Positions 1-12,463 of a stretch of 64,000 nt of DNA are shown piece by piece. Position 1 is the first letter of the stretch. The number at the start of each line of letters is the position of its first letter. The stretch spans positions 5,084,001-5,148,000 of the forward strand of contig WWBZ02000001.1 of the NCBI GenBank assembly GCA_011503125.2. The letters are read 5' to 3'. The position numbers and the translations under genes are program-made. The notes under the pieces were generated by a model. It was not told the origin of the DNA. It worked only from the letters and a program-made list of their open reading frames with translations, and did not search any database. Source of the DNA: Botryosphaeria dothidea (taxonomy: Eukaryota; Ascomycota; Dothideomycetes; Botryosphaeriales; Botryosphaeriaceae).

Positions 1-124
1 ATTGGCCAACCTGGGGCAAACCTGGGAAGAACCGTTACGCTGGCCAGCTTTTATTCCTCCCTAATTCGAGCGCAATGGACATGATTGTATAATTTTTCTT
101 TTATTTAGAGCGAGATCGGGCCTC

Positions 125-693
125 TTAGTCCTCTCCGTAGAAGATTTCCTTATAGCGATGCGTCGCATCAACGACTGCGTCCGCTGCGTTGAAGTCTACC
201 GTGATTGACAAGTTAGTCACAGGGCTCCAGCGAATGGCGTCCGTGCGGTATGAAAGCGACACCGCGGTGAACGTTTCGGGAATATGAAAGGGTCACCGAA
301 AACGAGAATGATGTGCCCGCAAGACAGAATAGGAGAGTGTGTGGATGTGCAGGGTGGAGACAGCAGGAAAAGGAAATGCGTACCAATGTTGGAGCCGAAA
401 TCCGTCGAGGTGAGCACGCGCACGCTCAGATCCTGGTTGACCTTTCCAATGATTTCGACAGCATTGTTGAGATTAAGGTGGGAATCCTGAGGTTTGAGTC
501 AGCGCATGGGGCCAAAGAGGCGCAGCCTGACGAAGCAGAGACGTACCCTGTTCAGGTGGAGGTTGATGCTGCCGTTGGCGTCGATGGTGGCCTGTTCGCC
601 GCGCAGCTGCGTCACCTTGCCGAGGATGCGGACGGTCTGGTGGGTGAACTGCTCGAGCAGAGGCGCGTTGATGCGGGGAGTTTGGTCGGCCAT
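125..693 (-). CDS. RFA3: Replication protein A 14 kDa subunit (RPA3/Ssb3)
   Basis: This is the smallest subunit of the RPA trimer, which binds single-stranded DNA in replication, repair and recombination in the nucleus. Three exons (693-547, 486-384, 195-125) join in frame to give 106 residues, the usual size for this one-OB-fold family. Visible marks are an N-terminal PRINAPLLEQF followed by HQTVRILGKV (first OB strand), NAVEIIGKVNQDLSV in the middle and a C-terminal DATHRYKEIFYGED helix, all typical of fungal Rep_fac-A_3 proteins. The introns are 60 and 188 bases; the second is long for this window. The start at 693 begins MADQTPRI, the normal family N-terminus. The gene is divergent from the GTPase gene beginning at 1228. 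The family call is firm; the exact acceptor of exon 3 is inferred from protein continuity. Confidence 0.9.
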
Positions 694-1227
694 GTTGGAT
701 GTGAGTTTTGGGATGTTGCCTGGTCGTGGTTGCGGAGAGACAGAGTTGGTGGGCAGGCGGCAGAAAGAGTTGCGGCTTCACGCGTCGGCGACGCGCGCGC
801 GCACGTGAGGCGGACTTCGTGGCCGAAATAACTAGGATTGGCCACCGCGAACAAGGCACGGTTCTGGCGATTGCGCTTGCGGCTCAAGATGCTGCGCCTT
901 CAGTGTGGAGAAGGCGGGGCGCTGCTGCTGCCTAAGGACGTGGGGCGTCTTGCTCACACGGGAATTGAGTCAAACGCGGTGTTCAGCAGCTATGCGTCAT
1001 ACAAATGCGCAGTCTGGGGCTATCGATATAAAGGCGGTCAGTCGCCTCAGAGCTCCCCTGCTCCCCACTTGGTTGCATTCGCGCGGCCATCTCTCGCCGA
1101 CCTGCTCTCGCTTCACCCTGCTATCCTTCAATGACCGCACCCAGGAATCGCTCTCTCATGGACTTTGCCTGGTCCGTTCTAATAGCAACGCGAATAATAC
1201 GACGCTTGGACTTATTACGCCTATAAA
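694..1227. promoter_or_regulatory. Divergent intergenic region between RFA3 and the GTPase gene
   Basis: These 534 bases separate two divergently transcribed genes and must hold both promoters. A TATAAAG motif lies at 1027-1033, about 200 bases before the GTPase ATG on the plus strand. Several short open frames cross the region on both strands, but none has family features. I see no repeat or RNA gene here. Confidence 0.5.
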
Positions 1228-3279
1228 ATGCCTCCCACGCGCCACGAGAAGCAGCAGCTTCCCCAGGATCGCCGGAAGGGCGAGTCGGTGCGCCATCTTT
1301 CATCTCCTGTCCGAATGCGCGGCACCTCCACGCTAACACGATGCTCTCGCTGTCCGCACTCAGGCTCTTAGCGACTTCGCCGAGTATGTACAGAAGCAGC
1401 AGGCTCGCCGCGGCAAGCCGCTCGCCGCCGACCCCGCCGTGACCGAAGAGCATGACGAGCTCGACATCATTGACCAGCTTGGCCTCGACGAGTCCAGCAC
1501 CGCCGTACGCCTCAAGCACATTCTGCTCGACAACGGAGACACCGCCGAAGAGAGCGTGGGCCTCCTTTCGAACCACCTCAATGCGCGCTTGCTCGAGGGC
1601 CACGGCGAAGTCCTGTTCGACGTTGGACTTGAGGACAATGGCGATTCCATGGGATTTACCAAGGAGGACTGGGAATTTGCCTTGGCGCGCCTCGAGCAGG
1701 CGGCCTCCGGCGTCAATGCCGACTGCCGCTTGCTGATGGCTCGTAATTTTGGTGGTGATGTCGACGTCGGGCCTGCCAATCAGAAGGACACGTCCTTGTC
1801 TGGCAAGTTGATCGTCCGCAAGAGACCAGAGTCTGTCGACGACGTCATCGAGACGCGGATAGCGGTTGTTGGAAATGTTGACGCTGGGAAGTCTACCATG
1901 CTGGGTGTCTTGGTCAAGGGCGGCCTCGATGACGGTCGTGGTAAGATGCGCGTCAACTTATTTCGCCACAAACATGAGATTGAGAGTGGTCGTACCAGCT
2001 CCGTTGGAATGGAGATTATGGGTTTCGACAGTAAGGGAGAGGTGGTCTCGTCTACAGTCCCCGGCAGGAAACTGTCGTGGGAGGAGATTGGCCGGAGATC
2101 CGTACGAGCCCTCCAATACATCTTGGATGTTCTCACGGGACTGACTAGCTGCAGGCTAAAGTGATCAGCTTCACTGACTTAGCTGGCCACGAGAAGTACC
2201 TGAGGACTACCGTCTTTGGCATGCTGTCCAGCGAGCCAAATTACTGCTTGTTGATGGTGGCTGCCAATAATGGATTGGTCGGCATGAGCAAGTAAGCAAC
2301 CCGCACACCCACAGCAATAATGTGTTAACAATGTTTTAGAGAGCACCTCGGTATTGCCGTTGCGCTCAATGTGCCGATCATGGTTATCATTACTAAAATT
2401 GATATCTGCCCGCCTAATATTCTACAGGAGACCATCACTCAGCTGACCAAAATTCTCAAATCTCCCGGAGCAAGGAAAATTCCCATATTCATAAAGGATA
2501 GGGAGAATTGCATCAATACCGCGGCCCAATTCGTCAGCAGGCGGATATGCCCTATCTTCCAGGTCTCCAACGTCACCGGAGAGTGTGTTGACTTGGTCCG
2601 TACTTTCTTGAATATTCTCCCCCACCACGGAAACTATGATCCGGAGGCCCCCTTCGAGTTCCACGTCAATGACACCTTCTCTGTCCCCTTTGTTGGTACT
2701 GTCGTTTCTGGGGTTGTCAAGAGCGGAGTACTGCATTCTGGTGACACTGTACTGGTTGGTCCAGACTCCCTTGGTCAATTCATAACGACAAAGGTACGTT
2801 CCATCGAACGTAAACGTATACCAGTACCAGGCTGTGCGGCTGGTCAGTCTGCCTCGTTAGCACTGCGTAACGTACGGCGAAAGGATGTCCGTAAGGGTAT
2901 GGTAGTGTTGCCACGCGTAGACCCCGCCGCTCCTCCTCCAAAGGTTTACCGCGAGTTCGTCGCCGAGGTCCTCATTCTGTCGCACGCCACTACCATCAAG
3001 ACGAAATACCAGGCTATGCTGCACGTTGGTCCTGTCTCGCAGACTTGTGCTATCATTGACATTGACCGTTCCTACATACGAACTGGTGACCGTGCGACGG
3101 TGGCTTTCCGCTTTGTACAACGGCCAGAGTACTTGACAGTTGGAGAGCGGATACTGTTCCGTGAGGGTAGAACGAAAGGTCTTGGTATTGTCAAGGCTGT
3201 TGGGTACGATACAAAGAAGCCTCTGAATCCCGAGGCGGTGGCAGAGCGTGAGAAAGAGAATGGTGGTGTGAAGACATAG
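1228..3279 (+). CDS. GTPBP1/GTPBP2-like translational GTPase
   Basis: This is a GTPase of the elongation-factor superfamily, related to animal GTPBP1/GTPBP2, which act on translating ribosomes and in mRNA surveillance. Four exons (1228-1308, 1364-2101, 2155-2291, 2340-3279) give 631 residues, close to the roughly 600-670 of the family. The G domain is clear: GNVDAGKST (G1), DLAGHEKY (G3) and TKIDICPP (G4). It is followed by EF-Tu-like beta-barrel domains ([19 protein letters not shown]). The intron borders fall between conserved blocks, for example the exon 3/4 join that makes MSKEHLGIA. The first exon (27 residues) is the least certain part: it uses the ATG at 1228 and a 55-base intron with a clear CTAAC branch site. 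Its exact partner in the fungal cell is not known from sequence. Confidence 0.88.
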
Positions 3280-3849
3280 GATGGGCCATGCACGAACCCC
3301 ATTGTTATTATTCGAAACGACAGTACGGTCTTGAGTAAGGCGTTTTAATTTCGTTCATGGTTTTGCTTGTTTGCTTTCTATTCGAGTACAAGAGACGTTC
3401 GTGTTAGCGTTTTTTTCATTGCATCAGCGTCCATTGTTGGAGTCGTTCCATCAAGCATTGGTGTGTCTGTCCAAGAGCGCTTTGAACAATAGCCGACAAA
3501 TGAGTTCAGTTCTTTGTGCATGCTTAGTGTTTCTTGATTCGTAATGTACGCCTACCAAGCACCTTCCCGATCAGGTGGTTAAAACGAGCACGGCAGGAGT
3601 GATGGGTTACCATGGGCTAGTGGGTAGTCCTCGAGAAAAGTACGCGCACGCGTGGCTTTGGTGACTGTCTAGAATTGGTAGCCAAAATATATCCGCCGCC
3701 TGGTAGGTCCGCTAGACTTTCGTCCAGATGGCCATCACCCGCAACGCAGCAACACTTGTCGTCACAGCTCCTTCTATTTCCTACTGCTTCTTCTCACATC
3801 CTCAGCCTCTGCTTCGCCGAGCACGACAGACGCAGCGCCCTTCGCAAGA
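3280..3849. other. Intergenic region, no gene seen
   Basis: These 570 bases hold the 3' end of the GTPase transcript and the upstream region of the coiled-coil gene at 3850. I see T-rich stretches near 3340-3420 but no conserved coding frame, RNA gene or repeat. Confidence 0.5.
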
Positions 3850-6005
3850 ATGACCCACCAACCTCGTAAGTGCCATAACCCACAAGCATCCAAGGTCTCA
3901 ATTACACTGAGCCAGAATCTCCCTCTGCAGGCCAACCTACGGGCGGCGGCGACACTCGCCAACCTGATCCACAGCGGCCCTCCGACCAGAACACCGACCG
4001 CCCCTCCATCCAGCAACAGCATGGACAGCAGCCTGGTCCACAGGACTGTTCCTCCACTTCAACAGCGCCTGCCGCTGAACAGTCTACACTCGACGCTGGA
4101 CAACCGCCAACTGCCAACGCTACTGTTCCGGCTCAAAATCAGGACCAGTCTGTCCAGACTCAGAGATCGCTGCGATTGCAAGATTTGCTGCAGGCGATGA
4201 TCACCCTGACACAAGACCCTCGCAGACGATTTGAAGGCCAAGAAACTGGTCAAGTAGATCGTGAGAGTCTTAGCCGTCTGCATGAGGAGAACAAGCAGCT
4301 CTGCGAGGAGAACAAGCAGTTCTGTGAGAAGAATGAGCGGCTTCGCAAAGAGGTTCAAGAACTCAGGGTCCTGGTTGCTCCAGCGGAGAGTTTGACTTCA
4401 CGCTGTATCGAGCAACAGGCAGAAATTACGCGACAGCAGACTATAATTTCAGAACACAAAGCAGAGGTCAAACGCCAGCGGAACTCGATCACAAAGGATG
4501 AAGCACAAGCTCGGAAACTGCAGGAGGATCAGAAAGACCTGCAAGCAGAGATCTCACGGCTGCGGGAAAAAATGTCGACGCATGAAGCGAAGGCCCAGGA
4601 AGACAGGCAGTTAATATCAGATCAGCGAGGAAGAATCGGGGAGCTGCTAGAGAATATTGAGGAACTTGAGCGGTATGAAACAGAGGCCGGTCGCTACATC
4701 GAGAACTTTCCGCGCCCTCGCGCTTCGACAACTTCCTACGCGCGGTACAGTTCCAATCCGCGTCAGAGAACCAACCTGGGCAACGGACGGATCCGCGACT
4801 CTCAGCACCGTACCGTATCGGATTCGATGATCGGGCCCCGTAATCTTACCTCAGACAACGACAGCAGGGGGAACTTGTCGGCAGACCTACGCAATTGGTC
4901 TCTTCCTCGTCGTGACAGGTACAACAGCAGGGAGCGAAGTAGGTCCCCATCTCCCAGCATCCGTGGCAACTCTTCTGCACGGCAACCTAGAAGTCCTCTT
5001 GCTTGCCACTCCCATCATCGGTCTGGAGATGATCGCCGCAGTGCTTCCACCTCCTCGCATGCACCTCGTCCTTCTGCCAGCGACGTCAAAACTTGGACTC
5101 AGAAGTCTTCTTCCTCTGGTTCTACTAACAAGCATTCTGTTCCCTTTCCGGATGATTCGCCGGCGGGCCAGCTCGGTCCTTACAGTGTCGCTCCTTCCAA
5201 TTCGTCTTCGGTGCCGCGCATTTTCGGTCCTTCGTTGAGTGATGGCCGTGTTAGGACCCAGCCTACTTCCGAAACTGCCGCACAGGACCAAACTAATGGC
5301 GATACACCCATGGTGCCGCCCACTGGTCCTCGTGACCGTGGTGCTTCTCACAGGTCCTTCTCCAAGGATACTGCTCAGAGAACGTTCAACGCTAATACTC
5401 CTAATGGACCTCGTAAGGCTCCTCGAAACAATGGTGCTTCCGGTAATGCGCAGCCTACTCCCAACTTTTTTACAAAGAACGCATCAGAGGCTGGTGCTGC
5501 TATGGCGTCACACTCTGGTCTCCAGATCAGTGGCGCACATGGCAGTCATCAGCCTGCTTCTAACGGTACTGCTCAGGGAAAAAATGCCGCTAGTGTTCCT
5601 CCCGCGCCGTCCATTCTTCTCCCAACCAATACTGCTTTTTGCAGTAATGTTTCAGCCCCCGCGAACAATATTGATCGGAACCCGGCGCACGCTGTTGTAC
5701 CCACCACTGTGCGCATCATCACGGTCAACGACGACGAAAGCACCAGCGACAACAACAGCAGGAACGGTGGTGGCAATAGCGAGCAGACTTACCCTCCCCA
5801 CCGCATGCCAAAGTGCACAGAATGCGCGAATTATAACCGCGAGTATCTGTGCAACTCAAAGTTGAAATGCTGTGTATGCATCGATCTTGCTAGATCTTGT
5901 ATTTATATCGCATGTCAAGGCAAGCCGTGCGAGGAAGGCGAGAAGTGTACGCGCGTCCATCAAGATGACGATCAAAGCTTGTTGCCCAAATTACATCGGT
6001 TTTGA
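3850..6005 (+). CDS. Coiled-coil protein with C-terminal cysteine-rich domain, function unknown
   Basis: I do not recognise a named family. A 16-base first exon (3850-3865) joins a long second exon (3931-6005) to give 696 residues. The order is: a Gln/Pro-rich disordered head (about 1-100); a strong coiled coil (about 113-255) that opens with heptad-like repeats of CEENKQ (DNA at about 4280-4335); a long Ser/Asn/Pro/Arg-rich disordered region (about 260-630); and a compact tail from about residue 632 with ten cysteines in some 45 residues (a CTEC pair, a CCVC cluster and further C-x4 to C-x5 spacings) plus a histidine. The tail looks metal-binding or disulphide-rich. There is no signal peptide, so zinc binding in the nucleus or cytosol is the simpler reading, but that is inference. 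The short first exon is supported by a GTAAGT donor and an in-frame CTGCAG acceptor. Confidence 0.75.
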
Positions 6006-8131
6006 GGGCCACGCCTTTCTGAAAGTGCCGTCTGACAGTGGGTCTCAGGCCTCTCTGAGGTGAAGGATTATTGCTATTTTCTTGGATTGTGGTTTGAATG
6101 GATGGTGGGATTGATAATTTTTAATTTTGGCTTGTGGGGCTTTGATTGGGATTCCTTGAAACCAAATTTGGTTCTGTTGCAGGGAAAAGTTTCTTCCTTG
6201 ATACGATTACATCGCGAGGACTTAAAGCACTGTCTACTTGGACGTAAATGTTTCGCATCATCTCAAGCATTTGCGTCTAGATTTCTGCCTTGACTCCCCA
6301 CAACAGGCATTGTTAGAGCGAGCATTTCAATCAATAGTGTGTCAGGTGCTAGCAGAATGACGATTTTGGGTTGTCTATCTCTTTAACGCCAACATTGGTC
6401 TACGGAATCCCGAACAATGGCATCGACCCTTTTCCTCTACATTCTCCCCAGCCACCTTCATATGGTGAAATGTCTGGAAGATTCCACAGCCGCAGGCTCA
6501 AAGGTGACACTTTGATGCTCCTACCATGAAAATGAGCTCGTTGTCATAGCCCGTTGGAGTCCGATGGAGGTCGTCTGAAAGTCAGGGGGGCCATGCCTAC
6601 TAAGGTAGCATAGTCAAGTCGAGCCTATGAGTTATTCGATCCTGCATCTTATAGGCAAGTAGCTAACGGTAGAGAGGCAATCTTTGACATCCATTCTAGG
6701 CCGCTGAATGTATTCTTGAATACGAGACTGCGGGAACATACGAGGCCCTGCATGCCCTTGAGCTACGCCGCATCACAGACTTCTAGATTAGGCATGTCGA
6801 CCCACCGTTAGGGCCCAGTACGGGCCGATGTGCAACAGCGCAACGGCACGAGCCGGGCTGTGTGAGTATAGGACCACCGGGCCGGTTGGAGAGGCTGTGT
6901 CGAGGAAAGCGAGTCACGAAGCAAAGCAGGGAGCACGACTTACCGTTCAAATTTCAATTGTGGGTCAGCGAGGTTTCAGATGTCCAGATATGCTTATTGT
7001 CTGCCCATGGTCGAAAACATGTTCTCGGCGCGTAGAAACGATTGGCTGCCGTTCTGAGACCGGGGCTGGTCGTGGAATAGCAGCTTATTCGATCATACGA
7101 GTGGCGTTGATCCGAGAGGAGTTCAAATTGTCGCGCTCACGTATTCGGGATCGACATAAAAGACGGTGAAAGCTTATTTTCAATAGCGCGGCTGAGCTTA
7201 GCAATCTGCCTCAGGCTGCAAGAGGTTGTTCGGGCGCCAGAGCAGGAAAGAAAGCCGTGGGCCTGGGCGATCAAAAATTGCACGGACGGCGTCAGGCGAG
7301 CGCATGTCTGCTCTTCTTCGGCGGGCGTCAACGAGGGATCCAAGCAGGCGTGGCGCAAACATGTCCGCGTGCAAAGCTGGCCAAGGCACGCAAGGCGTAG
7401 AACACGTCAGACAAAGAGGCTCATGACGACGTGCTGCGCCACAGAAACGCCACAGGGCTGAAGGGATCTGGGGAAAGCTATTGCTGGGCAGCAGCTTGCA
7501 GCGGCTCGACGGAAGACGGAACAAGGCACAGGCGCGTCGCTCGGATAGGCCGGAATGATGTGTTGCCGCATGTTTCGCGACATGTCGGGCGGGCCGGGCT
7601 GGTTCGTTTGGAGCTTTCGCAGGATCTGCTCGCCCGGGGTCTCGTCGCCCGGGGGGTAGTCAAAGCAGTCGTCTGGATGTCATCGTAGAAACATAGTAGT
7701 AAAACGATCGCATCTACTCCCCATGCGTGGCAAACCTGGCGGTGCAACAGTCGGCAATAATCCAGTCCCATGGCAGTAGCCGCCGGTTTGAGGAGCTGCA
7801 AGTACCTGGCAGAAGAGAAGATGGGCGGGCGCAGCAATAGAGCACAGGCAACGGACGGTCGCACGACGCGCAAACCGGACTGGGCTTTGGTGATGATGGG
7901 CGAGGGCGAGTCCAGCCACATCCAAGCGTCGGGCCAGTCAGGGATCGCTGCCTTTTGACATGGTCGCTACGTCATGCGAAGCTTGCCGTCACTGCCTTTC
8001 CCTTAAATACCTACTGCCTGCCGCCGCTACCAACGTCCTGCTTTCTCACCAACCACACCTGCGTGTACCTCGCTGAACCACACACCCTCCACACAAAGTC
8101 TTCGTCGCATCGACATCTAAAAATCGCCATC
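6006..8131. other. Gene-poor stretch upstream of PMP3
   Basis: About 2.1 kb with no supported gene. The longest open frames (6828-7169 plus; 7478-7921 minus) show no domain, signal or plausible splicing. A diverged copy of the dispersed foldback repeat lies at 7652-7724. The last 150 bases before 8132 are pyrimidine-rich and probably hold the PMP3 promoter and leader. Confidence 0.5.
7652..7724 (-). repeat. Foldback repeat, copy F (diverged)
   Basis: This is the most diverged member of the family described at 47687. It keeps the left end (GGGGGGTAGTCAAAGCAGTC), an internal TAGAAACAT core and the right end ATCTACTCCCCA, which pairs imperfectly with the left end. By its core it lies in the minus orientation. 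It is shorter (about 73 bp) because of internal loss. Membership is likely but not certain. Confidence 0.45.
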
Positions 8132-8447
8132 ATGCCTTTCACCGGAAGGTTTGTTCGCTCTCTCTCCGGCGCATCTGCCCGCGGCGGTGTGTCGCAAGGC
8201 TATGAAATCGGCCCCCGCTAACACAATCGCAGCGACATCATCAAAATCATCTTCGCCGTCATCTTGCCTCCTCTTGGTGTTTTCCTTGAGCGCGGTTGCA
8301 ATGCCGACTTCCTCATCAACATCCTGTTGACCATCCTTGGCTACATCCCCGGCATCATCCACGCCCTGTGCGTCTTCCTCTGTTCTCGCACTCTTCAATC
8401 TAAACAGCAGCTGACTGTTTTGCAGGTACATTATCTTCAAGTTCTAG
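8132..8447 (+). CDS. PMP3: Plasma membrane proteolipid 3 (UPF0057)
   Basis: This is a tiny two-helix membrane protein that in yeast affects plasma-membrane potential and salt tolerance. Three exons (8132-8148, 8233-8367, 8426-8447) give 57 residues, the exact size expected. The sequence runs MPFTGSDIIK, then IIFAVILPPLGVFLERGC (first membrane helix and the family signature), then ILLTILGYIPGIIHALYI (second helix), ending IIFKF. Both introns are phase-consistent, and the last exon supplies only seven codons. The start ATG has a CATC leader context. A single-exon reading would stop early, so splicing is required. The identification is firm. Confidence 0.97.
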
Positions 8448-11400
8448 GCGCGTCGATAGGGAAGCAGACGACCAACTCTCCACGATACCCAATTTTCTTT
8501 CTCTGGATGTTTCGGCACGCTGCATGTCGAGCGCCTTACGGCATAATAGTTCGGCGTTGTCAGGCTTCTCCTGGCGGGGCGGATAATCTTGCATGGTAGT
8601 CGGTACAGCAGCGATAGTCTTGCAACAACTCCTCGTTGGCTCAATCCTCCTTTACGTAGTGATGATCCTTTAATGACGATACCTTTCGCACCATAATCTC
8701 TGGCGACTTCGAATCCTCTGCGCTCGTGAAAACGCTGCTTATCATCTTGCGATCCCCCGTGGTGACTTCTATTCGGCGCTCGTGACAGAGCGATTGATTG
8801 CTGCTCACATGCGCTAGGCCCGTCTGGCGCCTGGCGCTTCGTCCTTGACTCAGCGTTCCGTGCTTTCCGACTGCCGAACTTCCGTGCTCCGGCAGCACTC
8901 TTTCTCCTTCATCCGGACATTTTCGAACAAGCGTCCGCATCCGAGAGAACTGCAGCATCGAACCACCGGAGGTGCTTCTCGCCGGGTTTCCTGGGAAGAT
9001 CAGGGGAATGCCCTTGACCGGACATCCTTGGAGCGAATAGTCCCCCGTTTGCTTGGTTCATTGGCCGGAAAATTTATTCCGCAAACCTTGTTTCCTACCG
9101 TGCTGTCTTTCTGCCAACTCCCCAAAACATGTTTTGCTTATATTGCTTTTCCGCTCGGCTGTCGCGTTCTATCCGCATTTTCGGGAGCGTTCACGTGTCT
9201 GTTCGCGGTTCTGAGAACTCATTCGACGTCCCGGATTATTGAAGACCAGGTTGAGGACGTGCCAAGGTCCTTGGGAGCTTTATCTATCTCTTCGGACTGC
9301 CACGTATGGACCAGCTCTGGAGACCACATCTACCAGTACCGGAATGATGAGTGTGCCTGCCATTGTTGTTGCCGATGCACATGCCTGAGGACTCTGCGAC
9401 CTCGGCCATGGAAAGCGGGGCCGACAACGAAGCAAGGAAAACAAAAGCATGCCTGTCTACAATCGGTTAGAAGGCGCATGTGAGCCGCAGTCGCGTTCCT
9501 CTTCTAGCCTGCATGCCGGCACTTCATCCTTCTACGAAGCGTGCTCGTCGACGTCGCTATGCCCATTGACCTGATGTCCCGGATCAACGCGCTTTCTTTG
9601 TGGAAGTGAGAGGTCACCACTATTTAACGGCTGCCATATCCCGCGGATGGAGTCGAATATCGCCGGGTCTGTGAACAATATGCGGGAGAAAGCTCGCTCG
9701 ACAAGGAGCCGCACTGCGCATGCGGCGTTTATGATGTTCAGGAACGCGCGGTTTAGGGATGTGGACAGTATCGTAGCAGTGCGCTTGAACCCATATGGTT
9801 GCGGTTCTGCGTCCGGTCGTCCCGCACAGAGGTGCTGGAGGTGGGTAAGTGATGACTGGTGGCTGTGGACTCAGACGGTTGCTGATGCGCTCATGGAGCT
9901 TTGAGTAAGGTCGAAAATGAAAGGCAGGGGAAGAGAGCGCAACAAAAGAGCTGCGGGAACGAATCTGGTAAAACTGGGCTGAAGTGCTGGTGGCTAGGTG
10001 AAGGTTACCGGGTGCTTGGTTGCGGGAGTTGCGGGCGCGTGTGTTATGCGTTGTTGTTGTTGTTGTTGCTGTTGTGATGGCGGGGAAACAAACTTAACAC
10101 CCTGTGGTGTTTATGAAGAAAGAGCTGAGGTACCGGTATGAGGTGCTAAAGCGGTGGTTCGGCCGGTGCCAAGAGTTGAGTCTAAGCAAACACCATGGGG
10201 TGACGGTGATGCGGCGTGGCGGGACAGGCTAACAGTTCAGAGAACGACGAAGTGCGGTTGTGAGATCACGCTGGAGCGCGCTGAATGTCAAATCGTGCTC
10301 GAGCGACCGCGGTAATGGTTTGGACGTCGGAGGCAGGGACAGACTCAACACCGCTTCGACCATGTGCAGAAGCAGGGCCGATCACTTCCAAGCCCTACTC
10401 GTGGGCAAGCTTACATGGATGGAGCAAGAGAGTTATCCAGTATCTGGGATTGCCAGGAGGATGCCAACGGTGGCGGCAATGTCAACAGCCATGATTGCGG
10501 CCATGGAGGGTCAGAGGACCGCAATCCAATGCCTCCCGCCCAATTCCCTAACCAGCAGACGAGGGGCTTTATATTTCAATTCCACAAGCCCCCTACTATA
10601 ATCCCTCGGTTGGCCGGGCCGATCTGAACCTCTTTCAACAAGCTGGTGCTTTTATTGAGGTCGGACTTAGGTGCCTAGCATTGTCGGCTTGCCGGCAGTA
10701 GCCTATAGGAACAGGTTTTCACACCCCATCGTTGAACAGCCGGTGGTACAAGCGCGTTGAAGCCACGGTAACAACGGGGTTTTTCCTTTTGCCATTCGGC
10801 GCTCTTTCTGCGACCCTTTGGTGCAAATATTTGTGCCATCTTCGCTTCGACAGGAGTAGCATGCGTTTGCGTCCGACGGGAGTTGAACACAGGTTCTGGC
10901 GATTTTCCGTTTACGGAAATGGCGGGGGAACTACGGGTGTTGGCCAGAGGAGGGCTTCTCAAAGCTGAGAAGATCTTGCTGCTGTCACTTGACTTGGCTC
11001 ATCTCTGCGAGAGACCGACCCATGCGGATCCTCCGCCTTCATGATTTCTTCCTTCCTTCGCGCTTCAACAGGACACTGTCCACATGTTGTGGGGATATCG
11101 CTATTCGACTGAGACACTGCACGTACACACAACAACGATCTTCTTCTCCGTTATGATGCTCAACGTGGACCACTGTCCCATACAACCGTGGTACTGACAC
11201 GCCGTCAGCCAAAAGCGCGACCGCGACCCCTTGCCTGCCATCGTCACTTCGAGCGAGCGCACAGCATGATACCTCTTAAGCTGCGGAAACCATGACGGGT
11301 TCACGGTACAGGAAGTGAAGAGACACCACCGGGTATTGAAGTCGGTCCGCCATCCACCATCCGCAAGGTGACTCGGCGGCGTGAAGACGAAAAAGAGACG

Positions 11401-12463
11401 TACACGACCAGGACTTTTATCCAAAGGACGTCTTTCACATTGCGGACGGACAATCGTATGACCGGACTTCTGAATCCCGAGCCCTTCTCACTCCTGATAC
11501 GCCGTACGCCATTCACCGCCACAGCCGTTCCATCATCTTCTTTTGCAAAAATGTAAACACGCAAACAGCCAAGTGAGGGAAATCTTCCACCGTGGTACAA
11601 TCCTGGTCTCACAGTGACGCATCACATGGGACCTTACCATGGGAAACAGAAGAATCCTCCGGAAGTGAGTGTGGCAAACCACTACTACAGACACATCTGG
11701 TTGAATTCTTCGACTGGCCATGTGTTCTTTCTGAGCTTGCTATTCCCTCACGTATAAGATGTCTGCATATGCACGGGTAACACGCACTTGGCACTAGAAG
11801 CTGAAACGTGGATCTGCCAAAAGTGCAAGATAAATTCCCTCATGGAAATCTAGAACCGGACCTATAGATGCGACGACATTCCACTGCCGAGCGGGGTAAG
11901 AAGGAGGGCTTGCTGATTTGTGTGGCAGGTTCGAGGCTGCTGTCTGTTGCATTGGCTTCCACTGCACAGCTGACACGGTATCTCCTTCAATAGAAGGAAG
12001 ATGTGTCGCCCAGGGTTTGTCGATCTCCTCCGAAGTACAGACAAAACATCCAATCCCACTTGCTCACTGTGCAGTGGCTTGGACGATCAGTCATCTAGGG
12101 TGGATTCGGGACGGACGTGAAACTCGTGGGGCACAGAGATGCATGTTCCACCTGCGCTCAGCAAGAAGACTCGATATGAGCCTATCTGATGCCGCATTTT
12201 GACCGTGATGTTTCCTGCTGGCTGAAACGACGCCGTGTCAGACGTGTATTTATAGTACGTCCCACGTGACAGGTGTCGCTGCTAGCGATCAGCGCTAGCC
12301 AGCGGCAAGGCCCGCCCAGCGAGCCTGCGTTTCGGCGTGGAGCTTCGCTACCCACGTCACATTCGCAGCTCACACAAGCCTTCCGCGAGTTGAGCGCGCG
12401 ACCCTGCGCCTTCCTCTTCTCTGTCCATGCCTCCCGCAAAGCCCCCAGAGCATCTCCGGAGAG
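8448..12463. other. 4 kb gene-free stretch
   Basis: No supported gene. The longest frame (8845-9483, plus) starts at a TTG, has no ATG near its start and shows no recognisable domain. A short TTG microsatellite lies at about 10049-10077. The final few hundred bases carry the promoter of the NOT11 homologue. The region has neither obvious transposon protein remnants nor strongly AT-rich RIP sequence. Confidence 0.5.
10049..10077. repeat. (TTG)n microsatellite
   Basis: A run of TTG/GTT triplets with one interruption (GTTGCTGTTG) sits in intergenic DNA. It is a simple-sequence repeat with no visible coding role. Confidence 0.8.

Noticed and set aside
8845..9483. 212-codon plus-strand frame in the gap after PMP3
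   Set aside because: It starts at TTG without a nearby ATG, and has no domain, signal or plausible splice context.
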